Shown here one piece after another: positions 32,650 to 42,914 of a DNA stretch of 64,000 nt. This DNA is from Taudactylus pleione. Taxonomy: Eukaryota; Chordata; Amphibia; Anura; Myobatrachidae. Positions within the stretch are counted from its first letter, which is position 1. Each line of letters opens with the position of its first letter. The stretch is taken from positions 439,001 to 503,000 of the forward strand of contig JAUIMM010000688.1 in assembly GCA_031769625.1 (NCBI GenBank), given 5' to 3'. The position numbers and the translations under genes are program-made. The notes under the pieces were generated by a model, which did no database searches, was not told the DNA's origin, and saw nothing but the letters and a program-made list of their open reading frames with translations.

Positions 32650-33215
32650 GGTCCGATTCAGACCCGTTCGCTAGATGCATTTGCACGCAGCCATCAGCTG
32701 CCAAAGTATGCAAATCCCGCGATCGCACGGCAAGACATTAGCACTTCCACTATATCTTGTTGTGCGATTGTGGTGTGTATTTAGACACCCACCAACCTGT
32801 CTTAAGACGCCCACTTTCCCTTCGTAACACACGTCATCTCCAGGAAGTGTATGCAACAATCGTTAACATCGAGTACCATCGGAGCCATACGCAGCGCTTG
32901 TGGTTGACCATACCCTACCGCAAGCACTGCGAGTGCTGCAGTGTTTTAAATAGACATGTGACGTTTACTATGACGCTGTGACTTATTTATGCACGCCCTA
33001 GAAACGGCGTTTTGACACTCAGGAACGCATGCGTTCGCACCACCACACCCCCGTTTCCATCGACCTCCCCCTGTCACCACCCACAAACAGCACATTCTGT
33101 CACTCAATCTTGTGGGCCGTCTGTGGACTTGCTGCGTTCTCTTCCCGACTGCGATGACTGGTTCGCGCACACACACTGCTTTTTTTACACATGCGCAGAT
33201 CACAAAAATCTGTGC
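32650..33215. mobile_element. GGTCCGATTCAGACC MITE (third type), truncated copy
   Basis: It begins GGTCCGATTCAGACCCGTTC at 32650. Later sequence (CATCTCCAGGAAGTGTAT, GACCATACCCTACCGCAAGC, ACAAACAGCACATTCTGTCA) matches the complete copy at 51286-51859 in the same orientation. The right terminus is missing; DIRS-B sequence resumes near 33215. Confidence 0.65.
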
Positions 33216-33665
33216 ACCTGCAATTGTAAGGCAGAAATCTTGTCCACTGGCAGAAATACTCTTTGTGCCCATGAATCCAGGAGTGCCCCCAGTTATACCA
33301 TCTGCTGTATTAGAAAAGGGAATGACTTCATCCAATTGATGATCCAGCTGTGCATCTGTAGACAAGCCAGGTGGGCCGTCATAACTGCCATTATTTTGAC
33401 CCTAGGGGCAGTTGACCAACCAAAGGGCAGTGCTTGAAATTGGTAATGCTTCTGCAGAACCACAAATTGTAGAAATCGTTGATGGGATGGTAAATTAGGC
33501 ACATGTAGATATACGCATCCTGAATGTCCAGGGAAACCATACCGGCTCTTAGAGGAAGCTATAGATGGCAGACCTGCAGATTTTGAGGCTGCCAGAGTCG
33601 CACCTATCTTATCCAATTTTGCTTCAAAAGTCCTGTGTTTATTGCAGCCTCTCCCATATAAGAAG
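33215..33665 (-). pseudogene. DIRS-B reverse transcriptase remnant
   Basis: The minus frame includes SRYGFPGHSGCVYLHVPNLP, then HYQFQALPFGWSTAPR, then MAVMTAHLACLQMHSWIINW, recognisable as RT palm by comparison with copy A (FQALPFGLATAP). The YLDD box is not found. The frame runs into a TA microsatellite. Confidence 0.62.
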
Positions 33666-33675
33666 CAGCTTCTTC

Positions 33676-33679
<4 letters not shown>

Positions 33680-33740
<61 letters not shown>
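33680..33740. repeat. (TA)n microsatellite
   Basis: About 60 bp of almost pure TA with one interruption at 33721. A shorter tract (34160-34190) lies on the far side of the neighbouring hairpin. Confidence 0.95.
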
Positions 33741-33741
33741 G

Positions 33742-33975
33742 TCAGGTGCATAAATATTGGGACATTGACAGAATTTTCATATTTTGGCCTCTATTCACCA
33801 CCACAATGGCTTTGAAATGAAACAAACAAGATGTGCTTTAACTGCAGACTTTCAGATTTAATTTGAGGGCAATTACATCCAAATCAGGTGAACGGTGTAG
33901 GAATTACAACGGTTTCTATATGTGCCTCCCACTTTTTAAGGGGCCAAAAGTAATGGGAACTCTAAGTGTGTAACA
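33742..33975 (+). mobile_element. Second Tc1/mariner-like terminal fragment
   Basis: The words AAATATTGGGACATTGACAG, TTGGCCTCTATTCACCACCA and CTGCAGACTTTCAGATTTAA are the 5' terminal region of another Tc1-like family I recognise from vertebrates. No transposase reading frame is present. Confidence 0.55.
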
Positions 33976-34154
33976 TATCCAAACATAGGCAAGTGGCACT
34001 CGTAGGACTTTTCATCTAAAAGGTACAGACGGTGTTCTGACACCATATCATCCGCTACTGACCTACACGACCAGTAGCAGATGATTTGGTGTCAGCACAC
34101 CGTCTGTACCTTTAGATGAAAAGCCCTACGAGTGCCACTTGCCTATGTTTGGAG
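33976..34154. repeat. ~180-bp near-perfect hairpin
   Basis: The arm ATCCAAACATAGGCAAGTGG followed by CACTCGTAGGACTTTTCATC is matched in reverse at 34088-34154. There is a central loop of about 10 bp near 34064 and only a few mismatches over some 80 bp. It lies between the Tc1-like fragment and a TA tract. It may be a solo terminal fold-back or a separate MITE. Confidence 0.8.
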
Positions 34155-34275
34155 ATATATGTCATATATATATATATATATGACATATATCAGCTGTTCT
34201 CTGGTATCATCTGGCAAAGAGTCTTCCAGTGCCTTAATCCATTCCTCCATGGCTCTGGATACCCAGGATATAGCT

Positions 34276-34600
34276 TTAGCTGGTCGAGTCACAGTTCCAG
34301 ACATAGAAAATCTGATTTAAGACAATTTTCAAGTCTTCTATCTGTAGGATCCTTAAAAGAGGAAACAGATGGATGGGCAATGTAGAACTCCTACCTAATC
34401 GTGGCACAAGGGCATCTACAATAGGATGGACTTCCCACTTAATACATCCACCAGATGGGAAAGGGTACACGGATGCTAAACTGCTAACATGGAATCGTTT
34501 ATCCAGTGTACTCCATGCCTCCTTCATAATTTCTGTGAGCTGTTCAGACTCAGGAAAACTCAGTCTTAACCACCTTCGGGCGTTTAAACAACTGAGGGCC
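34276..34600 (-). pseudogene. DIRS-B gag-like fragment
   Basis: The minus frame reads LTEIMKEAWSTLDKRFHVSS, then YPFPSGGCIKWEVHPIVDAL, then VPRLGRSSTLPI. A W-x-x-x-x-KRF pattern followed by a conserved tryptophan and P-rich segment is what I would expect of a DIRS gag. It is cut by the MITE at 34595. Confidence 0.45.
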
Positions 34601-35720
34601 TGATACAGCAAGGAACGCACAGGAGAGAACGCACGCACCGGTCCGCTGCGAGAATATGCTAATCAATGCATACGCACAGAGGGCCTGATTCAGAGCCGCT
34701 CGTAAGCAGCCACTCGTTCGCTCCGAGCGATGTTCGCACATCTGCGCATGCGTATGGATCGTAATGCGCATGCGCCAACCAGTCAGTGCGGTCGGAAATC
34801 GTGTGCTCCTAAAATAGCAAATGCCTGCTAATTTGAGTGACAGGATGAGGCGTTTGTGGGTGGTAACAGGGGAAGGTGCTTGAAAACGGGGAGTGGAGAT
34901 CCGAACGCAGGCGTGCCAAACGGTCAAAACGGGTGTTTTAAGGGTGTGCATAATTAACAATGCAGCGTCATCGACCACGTCACTTGGTTGTCTCTTAGCC
35001 AGAACTGCTCGCATGATTGCTAGGAAAATGCTACCACAAGAATAGCGAGCAGTTCATACGCCTTTCGATGTACTCGATTAATCAAATAAATAGCGGAGAT
35101 GACGTATGATGCGAACGGCCAGGGGGCGTCTTTACAAAATAGCGAGCGCATGTTTCGGACGCTCGCTCAGACATAGAGGCGTCAACAGACCGCAAAGAGC
35201 GAGCGCTCAATTTAAATAGCCAGCCCCTTTTTCTGAACGAGCGAGCGCAAATAGCGTCCGGCTCTGAATGAGGTCCAGAGACTGCAGCACAAAATGCAGA
35301 CGCCCAGCCCTATATTAAGCCGCCCATCTCCCTTTACTGAAAGCCTGATCAGTACGCAATCAGTTTGCATAAACATCAGTAACATCGATAACCATCGGAT
35401 CCATTAGCATATTAGTGATTGACCTGACATGCCATGCCAGATTTTGGCCACTTCCTGTGTACAGCTTACGGTATGGCTGCGTATGCCTCTGCACTGCCTT
35501 AATTATGCACTCCCCTGTAACAGCGTCCCAATGCACTGGCACGCCTGCATTTGCCCAACCACCACCCACCAACGTCACTTCCTTTCAATCACTCTGCCTT
35601 GGGTCTGCGTAGCCTCTGCTCACGCAGTTCCCATCGCAGTTGGTAGTTCGCGCATGCGCAGTGCAGAAACATTGGCCGAGTGCGTGCGTTCTCTCACTTG
35701 CGCTCCTTGTTGAGTCAGGC
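34595..35720. mobile_element. GGGCCTGATACAGC MITE with an inner MITE
   Basis: The left end (GGGCCTGATACAGCAAGGAA, then GAGAGAACGCACGCAC) is answered at the right by GTGCGTGCGTTCTCTC and CTTGTTGAGTCAGGC. The inner element occupies 34681-35276. The rest (35277-35720) contains TTTGCATAAACATCAG- and CATCGATAACCATCGGA-like words shared with the third MITE type. It is inserted in DIRS-B gag. Confidence 0.7.
34681..35276. mobile_element. GC-rich ~600-bp MITE, copy 3
   Basis: The ends are GGGCCTGATTCAGAGCCGCT and GGCTCTGAATGAGGTCC, flanked by AGA at 34678-34680 and 35277-35279. The sequence is close to the copies at 24244 and 48334, including GTGACAGGATGAGGCGTTTG. This is the innermost of three layers: DIRS-B, the outer MITE, then this one. 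Confidence 0.85.
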
Positions 35721-36126
35721 GATGAGCCTTATAACTAGGGGCTGGCCATCTTCCTTAAAATTAAGGACAGATTTGACCGCCCCGACCAGAGAAGGAAGAA
35801 CTACTGCAGAAAGATGGCCCTCCTCCCCGAATATAGACTCCTGAGAAGAGCCCTCTTCCTCTGATGATAAATCAGAATTCCCCATCTGAGCAGACTGATC
35901 TGATGGTGCCATCCTCCTATGAGCCTTATTGGCTACCTGTCTGTTAGTCTGCAACATTTGCTGACCAGTTACAGATGATTGAGCCATACTCTGACTTGAG
36001 TCTCCATAAACATCCATCCAGGAAGGATGTAGGAGTGGTATAAACAAAGCAATCTGAAACTGCTGTGGGTACCCCATTGTTTTGGGGCAGCGTGAGACCA
36101 GACAAGTGGTCCACTAGTTGCGTCAT
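35721..36126 (-). pseudogene. DIRS-B gag N-terminal fragment
   Basis: The minus frame contains SDQSAQMGNSDLSSEEEGSS, then QESIFGEEGHLSAVVLPSLV, then GAVKSVLNFKEDGQ. The order matches copy A (acidic serine stretch, then VRAVRSVLNMQEEE). It resumes right after the nested MITE pair. Confidence 0.5.
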
Positions 36127-37299
36127 AACTTAAGTCAAGGAAGACACCCAGGGTGGTTCCTGTACAGTAGCTGGTACACTGGCCTGAGGTGGCCATCCTG
36201 TATGAAATCCTGAGAGGACAAGCCCGACAAACAGGATTTGCATGTAAAAAGCACAGGGGCTTCAACCTCCTGTTTACCCTTAGCTTTAGGCATATCAATA
36301 GTTCAAAGGTAAAAATACAATGTGACACTTCACAAATATTAGAAAATGTGAAGTACAACAAAATCCCCACACACCTGTACAGCGGGATGAGGAGAAAAAG
36401 CAGTGATAATAAACTGACAGTATAGAATTAAAGGCAGTAAAATAACACAGCAAAACTAACAATACTCACATGCAATGCATATACAATTTACTTGCAATAG
36501 GCTCTGGATCAACTACACAAAACACGAGGCTTGGTGTATACCTGGCCCTGGGGAGAGGTATATAGGGAGACCAGACCCAAAACCTCCTGAGACTAACCGC
36601 TTCAGCAGAGCACTGACAATGGTCTGTGAGCATATCATATGCACAAGGAGGGTAGGAGAAGTGACCCAGAAACGGTAAACACTTTAATGAATCAGCGTCT
36701 GGGTCGAGGGAGGGGCTGCCGGGTAGGAGCCCATCTCCCCTATGCTGTGTCAACCAGCCGGTCAGGTCCCTGTGGTCTAGTGGTGGAGTGGACGACCTTG
36801 GTTCCTCACTACAGCGGTGTCCGGTGCGACTCCAGCACCAGAAGCAAGGACTGCCACACGCGATTCCCTGAATAGCGGGGAATCAACTTACCTGCCATCC
36901 CAGTGTATCTGGCCGCAGTCCGGGCCCCAGCTATGCCGCTAGCAAGCTCTGCTGTGACCCGCCGAAATCACGTGATGTTACTGGTGTCACGGCGCCGGAG
37001 GAGGTAGACGGAGTCGAAGTGCGGAAAATCTTATTTGGACACCCAGCACTGCTAACTCTAGTAGAAAAACTAAATAAAATCAATGCTTAGGACTGCCTGA
37101 GCAGTCCTCTGTTATAAAAGGTGTGTCTGAATCCTGCTGCACTAAACAAAAAACGGAGTACCTGTAGCCAGGGACGGGGTATATATGGAGAAGGACCGAT
37201 ACATCCTGGGAGCTAAAGTATTAACTGTTTGGTGCCTGGATCACTCCAACCACATACACCCCATGGTATTCCTGTGGACCCTATGGAACGTGAAAACAA

Positions 37300-37640
37300 T
37301 ATTGTCTTTTGCTGGGGAACTACAGGTCCCAGCAAGCCTCCCCCACATGTTATGTACTTGGAGAAACACAAGTACCAGCATGTGGGGCATTACGGGATCG
37401 CTGGTACCTGTAGTTGGACAGCAAAAGTAATATTAAAATAAACACAGGACACACACACCGTACAAAGTAAAAGTTTATTAAACATACATGCACACACACA
37501 CTATCTCACATACTCACCTATGTATCCCTGTAACCCATCGGTCCTCTTCTCCCAGAAGAATCCATAGGGTACCTGTAAGAAAAAAATACCACACTAACCG
37601 TCTCCTATGCAAAGTTCGGGACCTCTTTGTTCCATGGGCA
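37300..37640. repeat. Right part of the repeat hosting DIRS-B
   Basis: A hairpin pairs TCCCAGCAAGCCTCCCCCAC-type sequence with CATGTGGGGCATTACGGG. A pair around the centre, GTACTTGGAGAAACACAAGTAC, is also present. Then AGTTGGACAGCAAAAGTAAT mirrors ATTGTCTTTTGCTGGGG. It is non-coding. Confidence 0.5.
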
Positions 37641-38165
37641 TCGGTATGAATTTTCAAATCCTGACGCCAGAAGACCGGCAGCAGTGAAGATCCCGACAAG
37701 GTAAGTGAGTAACTATCCCTAACCTCCCCCCCTCTAACCCACCTTTGGGGGTGGCTAACCCTAACCTCCCCCTCTAGTGCCTAACCCTAACCCACTGTAA
37801 GTGCCTAACCCCACCTTCGCCACAGCCTAAAACCTAACCCTCCCGGAAGGGGAGCGGGGGGGTTCCTAACCCTAAACTCCCCCTGGGGGTGCCTAACCCT
37901 AACCTCCCCTTCCCTTAGCCTAACCCCAAGTCCCCCCGGGAGCCTGTAACCTAACCCTCACCCCCGCAGTTGTCCGCGCCTGCTGCCCGGCTTACCTTCG
38001 TTTGGTATGCCGAGCGTCGGGCTCCCGGCGTAGGGATAATGATAGGCGTCGGGATTTCGACAACCATCATTAGTCCCCTGTCTGGATTGCACAGTCGGGA
38101 AGCCGGCGGGCGGCATTTCGACCGTCTGCTTCCTGACTGTATCCCGTTCCATATAGGCAATCACT
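37640..38165. mobile_element. CCCTAA-rich MITE, copy 2
   Basis: It has the same plan as 21645-22190: GC-rich palindromic ends (TCGGGAAGCCGGCGGGCGGC near 38096) around irregular GCCTAACCCTAACC blocks with C/G tracts (37715-37960). Confidence 0.55.
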
Positions 38166-38700
38166 GGACATGGCCAAAAATCAAAAATAAAGTTTGCGAG
38201 TCACTGGACAATAGTACCGTCTTCTACAGATGCAGAGCCAGATTAACGGGGGGGGGGGGCAACAGGGGCGTTTGTCCCTTGGCCCCCACACATTAAGTGC
38301 CCCCACACCCACCGGGGTTAATGTGGGCCAGACCGGGAGACAGAATCAGTTCCGCCTCCGCTGGCCCACCTAACCCCGGCACCTCAGGAAGGCTCTATTT
38401 GCCAGGCGCCCACTGAGATTTTGTTATCAGCGGGCACCAGGCTCCCTCCCCACTGCAGCAGCTAGAGGCTGGAGCTCAATCTCAGCCAATAAACAGTTCC
38501 CACCATTGACTTCAATGGTGAGAACCGCAAAAACAACCTTGTTACCTTTGTGGTTCTCACCATTGACAGCATGTGCACGTCATCCATCTATAATATGCAG
38601 AGTCTAGATGAGGCTGGGGGACAGTCCAGGAGTGCACGGCAAGACTCCGGCATGATGAAAACAGGAGCGTAGATTTTCCCGTCAGGCCGCACCCGTTATT
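38166..38700. other. No gene; repeat-derived sequence
   Basis: It contains a run of about eleven G near 38251 within AGCCAGATTAACGGGG, a sequence style also seen at the edges of the large C-rich minisatellite. A CACCATTGACTTCAATGGTG palindrome occurs near 38503. Nothing coding is recognised. Confidence 0.4.
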
Positions 38701-38709
38701 AATAGGCCA

Positions 38710-40075
38710 CGCCCCTATAATGTTCCTGTTCACTTTATTTAAAAGTTGTGAGGTATGGTATCTGGAGTGTACATAAATACAGTAATTCAAAATTATGCGT
38801 AAGGTACATGACATTTTTTACTTCTCTTAACCTCACGCCAAAATAAATTAACCCCATGAAGTCAATTTTAGATGTAAAGTGTATGGCAAAGTCAAGGCCA
38901 GAGAGTGAGGAGGGGGCAAAAAGAATATAGGTGGAGATGAGGTTTTTGAAATAAAAGTGATCAAAAAGGGAGAGGGTAGCATTGTAAATTTGGAGCATAA
39001 ATTAGAAAGAGATGCAGTATGCCTTGGATATCGATTATTTAACACTGGAGGTATGTATTGTATATTTTATAGAAACATATGGGTTTGTATTCTAAATATC
39101 TGCACTTAAATTGCTCTCATCCTTTGTAAATAAAAGAGAAAAAGCTAATACTCCTGGAAAAACACAGAAAAAAGTCCCAAATTTACATATCTGCGCTTAT
39201 AACGCCATCATCCCACGTAAACAAAAAAGAAATAGCCATCTTCCTACTAAAAACACGTAGAAAACAGTCCCAGGTATAGTTATATGCGCTAAAAACGTGA
39301 TCATCCAACATAAATAAAAAAGATATAGCCATCTTCCTACTGGAAACATATAGAAAAGAGTCCCAGGTATAATTATATGTATTAAAAACATGATCATCCA
39401 ACATAAATAAGAAAGATATAGCGATCTTTCTATCGGTAACATATAGAAAACTTTCCCAGGTATATTTATATGCACTAAAAACGTGATAATCCCACGTAAA
39501 TAAGAAAGATATAGCCATCTACCTACTGGTAACATATAGGAAACAGTCCCAGGTATAGCTATATGCGCTAAAAACATCATCATCCCACCTAAATAAGAAA
39601 GATACAGCCATCTTCCTACCGGTTACATATAGAAAACAGTCCCAGGTATATTTATATGCGCTAAAAACGTGATAATCCCACGTAAATAAGAAAGATACAG
39701 CCATCTTCCTACTGGTAACATATAGAACACATTCCCAGGTAAAGATATATTAGATTAAAATGTGATCATCCCACATAAATTTAAATAGATTTGTATACTC
39801 TTTACAGAACAGAATATATTAGTAAATTGTACTATATCACACTATGTTACATGTACATATATTATAATATATAATAAATTATGGATAATGGACTTGTTAC
39901 TGAAATAATAAGGATATTATAAATCACTTAGGGGGTCTGACTAATATATAATATGTGTTTTGTAGGTTGTAACATTTGCAATTAAGGTAAAAAAAAACCT
40001 GCCACGTAGTGTCTTGGAGGTGAACTGCATGCAATCATCCCTTTTTGTGATCATCCGTTTAGTACAACCCGACAT
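38710..40075 (-). repeat. Inverted second copy of the 23-27 kb composite repeat
   Basis: Reading on the minus strand, it starts near 40075 with TTGTACTAAACGGATGATCA and CAAAAAGGGATGAT, as at 23083-23116. It passes through a shorter 93-bp array, then the CTCTTTTATTTACAAAGGAT segment (about 39120; 26188 in copy 1) and the AGTGCAGATATTTAGAATAC segment (about 39088; 26653 in copy 1), and ends in the block equivalent to 27131-27420. No MITE interrupts this copy. Confidence 0.75.
39200..39765 (-). repeat. 93-bp tandem array in inverted orientation (~6 copies)
   Basis: Units on the minus strand carry AGATGGCTATATCTTTCTTA and TGGGATTATCACGTTTTTAG at 93-bp spacing. They are more diverged from each other than the units at 23-25.6 kb. 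Confidence 0.9.
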
Positions 40076-40084
40076 CAAGACATT

Positions 40085-40240
40085 ATGCTCCACCTGCATA
40101 AAACTAATCGGACACCAGAGACTGCTCCCCCTATAAAATAATAAATAATGAGGCTGCTCAATCTGTATAATAACAACAACAGGACGCCAGAGGCTGCTCC
40201 CCGTTATAAGAATAATCACTGTTACCTGCTGCCAGACACA
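40085..40240 (+). repeat. Short stretch of the ~55-bp GGACACCAGAG repeat
   Basis: ATCGGACACCAGAGACTGCT, AGGCTGCTCAATCTGTATAA and GGACGCCAGAGGCTGCTCC are about 55 bp apart, in the same orientation as 22490-23075. They adjoin the inverted composite. Confidence 0.6.
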
Positions 40241-40727
40241 ACAGTGAGTCTCCACTTGGTCCTCCCTTACTTAAATCGCCGTGGCCGCTGTTAATGAGAA
40301 TGCCGCAGCCTCCAGCAGGTCAGATCAGCAGTGCTCCGTTGGAATGCGATAGACCCCCTTGGCCCATTCCCCGCTATGCTGAGTGACGCCTACATTCCAT
40401 TAAATCTTGTGGCTGGTCTTCGAGAAAATGGCCGCCGCTTCCTCACGCAGGGGACAGATGTATGGTATAAGTAATAAGTTACTAACACTTCAGTAACCAT
40501 GCCTTTGATTTCATTAGGTCAAGTGATTGCTGTGGTCATGGTCACATGAACCACAGAGCAGTGCTGGTCTTTTTATCTTTTATTTTCTTGTACCTCTGTA
40601 TGTGGTAGCTGTCTCATACTGAAGGGCAAACAATGAAGTAACAGTGCAATGTAGGCACCTGTTGTGAGGGGAAGGAGTCATGTGTGTGACAGCTGCTGTT
40701 CACTGGGGAGATGTGTGCGATGGGATG
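40241..40727. other. GC-richer unannotated sequence
   Basis: It contains AAAATGGCCGCCGC at 40427-40440, similar to the YY1/ATGGCGGC promoter element, with several CpG sites nearby (40275-40440). No exon or open frame supports a gene, so a promoter here is only a possibility. Confidence 0.25.
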
Positions 40728-41255
40728 GGTACAGGAGATCCCGGCGGTCAGAATCCCGATGCCGTCATCCCGACAGGTTAGGTCTAGAATTGGAGGCCGC
40801 AAAGGACCTCTGAGGTCACACCGACGTGACCCGTGACCAAAGGGGAGGGGGCAAAAGTGTCCCCTCGCCATTCTTCGGGCACGGTGGCTCGCTACATTCG
40901 CCAAAAAAATAATATTCCCCCTCTATTTCCACGATGGTGGTAACACTGGAGCATCTGGCGCTGCCAAAGCGGTCACGTGGTTGCAACGTCAGAGAGGTCC
41001 GTTCTCCAACTAGGATCAAGCAGCAACCCATCCCGACAGGGTTAGAATGATAACACTTGTCGGTCAGTATTCTAACCATCTCCCGCCCTCTAACCCTCCC
41101 TATCCCGGTACCTGACCCTAACCTCCCCAGTGCCTAAACCTAACCTCCCCCTCCCCGCACACTAAACCTAACGTCCCCCTTAGTGCCTAACCCTAGTGCC
41201 TAATGCTAACCCTCCCCCGAATCCTGCTACTTACCTTCGTGGATGCCACACCGGG
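40728..41255. mobile_element. CCCTAA-rich MITE, copy 3
   Basis: The left part has GGAGATCCCGGCGGTCAGAA and ATCCCGATGCCGTCATCCCG, and the centre-right (41090-41220) has CCTAACCCTCCC-type blocks. A segment of about 300 bp (40790-41090) with TTGGAGGCCGC and GGTTGCAACGTCAG appears to be inserted sequence. Confidence 0.45.
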
Positions 41256-41624
41256 AATCTGACCAGTGTCAGATGGCTATGACACCAAGCACAGGGATTG
41301 GGGTGATTGGTCACACAGATGTTCCCCATACATGTACCACTGGTAATAATGATGGCTATTCTCCGCGCCGGCGGTGTGTTTGTTTTGGCACTGCAGCCAA
41401 TAAGAGTCAGACAGACTCTTATTGGCTGCTGCACCCAAGGTTGGAGCCTGGCTGGAGCTCACTCTTGAGCTCAGCCTTCTAGCTCCCGCAGTGGGTAAAG
41501 GGAGAGACGTAATAACGTCTCGCCCATAGTGACGAGCGGGACCAGAGGAGCGGACGGTGGCGTGAGCGGCAGGAGCGAGGATTCTAGTAAATGTAATTTT
41601 GTCTGTGTGTTTTATGTTTAATAG

Positions 41625-42335
41625 GCACTACTACTGTGGGGCACTGTATAATGAGCACTACTGGGGGGAACTTTAAAAGGGGCATTGCATAAGGGGCACT
41701 ACTACAGGGGGCATTGCATAAGAGGCACTGCTACTGGGGGAAATGCACAAGGGGCACTACTACAGGTGGCATTGCATAAGAAGCACTGCTCCCGGGGGCA
41801 TTGCATAAGGGGCACTACTACAGGGGGCATTGCATAAGAGGCACTGCTACTGGGGGAATTGCATAAGGGGCACTACTACAGGTGGCATTGCATAAGAGGC
41901 ACTGCTCCCGGGGGCATTGCATAAGGGGCACTACTACAGGGTGCATTGCATAAGAGGTACTGCTACTGGAGACACTGCATAAGGAGTACTGCTACAGCGG
42001 GCATTGCATGAGGGGCACTGCATAATGTGCACTACAACAGAGGGCATTGCATAAGGGACAGTACAACAGGGGGCATTGCACAAGGGACACTACTACTGGG
42101 GGCATTGCACAAGAGACACTACTGGGGGCATTGCACAAGGGACACTACTACTGGGGGCATTGCATAAGGGGCACTGCTACTGGGGGAATTGCATAAGGGG
42201 CACTACTACAGGGTGCATTGCATAAGGGGAACTACTACAAGGGGCACTGCTACTGGGGACATTGCATGGGGGCAATACTACTAGGGGTATAAAGGGCATT
42301 ACTACTGGGGGCATTGCATAATGGGCATTAAGGTG
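41625..42335 (+). repeat. 29-bp minisatellite (GGGGGCATTGCATAAGGGGCACTACTACA type)
   Basis: GGGCATTGCATAAG and GGCACTACTACAG alternate at a 29-bp period with moderate variation over about 700 bp (some 22-24 copies). It is not coding. Confidence 0.9.
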
Positions 42336-42914
42336 CATGTGGAATGGAAAGGAATGTTCATATTCTTCAGTTACCACGTCCCTTGTGACATGTGGTCACG
42401 CCCACTTTTTCAATGCGCGCACATAGTGGGCACCGATTTTCATCTTACCCTGGTCTCCAATTATCCTAGTTATGCCACAGGTTACCACCTTGAAAGTGGC
42501 AGCTGTTTATAGCTCTGCATGGTACCGCAGCTCCTTTATGGGTTCAGGGATCATATAGCAAAGACACAATAGAATGGGTACAAAAAGCACATTTATTACG
42601 CACGTTAACATACATTTAAACTGTAACCAGACTATTTATAGTATATACAGGTAATAAACATCTCACTTGAACCTCAATATAAAAAGGTTCTGCCCCAGCA
42701 TCAGGAATCAGAAGGCATGTATGGTAGATGCTATGACATCATTGTGGAATCTCATTAACTTGTTTACCCTGATGGCAATCAGTGAAAGACTGGGGCATGA
42801 AGGGCCATGGTTGGTGCCCACTAAAGGATGGTAGCACCAGAGCCGGCAACAAAAATATTGGAGTCCGGTACACTCATGTTTTTGGGGCCCCCTTTACCCT
42901 CTCCTAGTACTTAT
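42336..42914. other. No gene seen
   Basis: This is intermediate AT-rich sequence between the two minisatellites. GAGCCGGCAACAAAAATATT and TTTTGGGGCCCCCTTT near 42840-42893 look like the terminus of an interspersed repeat. Its far side may be 47210-47310 (TTGGGGCCCAGTTCAAG). Confidence 0.35.

Larger units (their letters stand above)
30666..37298 (-). mobile_element. DIRS-type retrotransposon, copy B (both termini, heavily nested)
   Basis: Inverted termini survive at both ends: 30699-30850 (GGTTCATAGGGTCCACAGGG, later GATCCAGGCACCAAACAGTT) matches 37145-37290 in reverse (AACTGTTTGGTGCCTGGATC, later CTGTGGACCCTATGGAACG). Between them, on the minus strand, are gag-like (36126-35715, 34600-34276), RT (33751-33293), RNase H tail (32540-32094) and recombinase (31990-31265) fragments in DIRS order. 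Nested insertions are a MITE at 32650-33215, a Tc1-like fragment, a TA tract, a hairpin at 33740-34190 and two MITEs at 34595-35720. It is more decayed than copy A. Confidence 0.8.

Noticed and set aside
40427..40440. YY1-like promoter element AAAATGGCCGCCGC
   Set aside because: A single short match without a nearby exon, CpG-rich block or second promoter signal; kept only as a note in the feature list.
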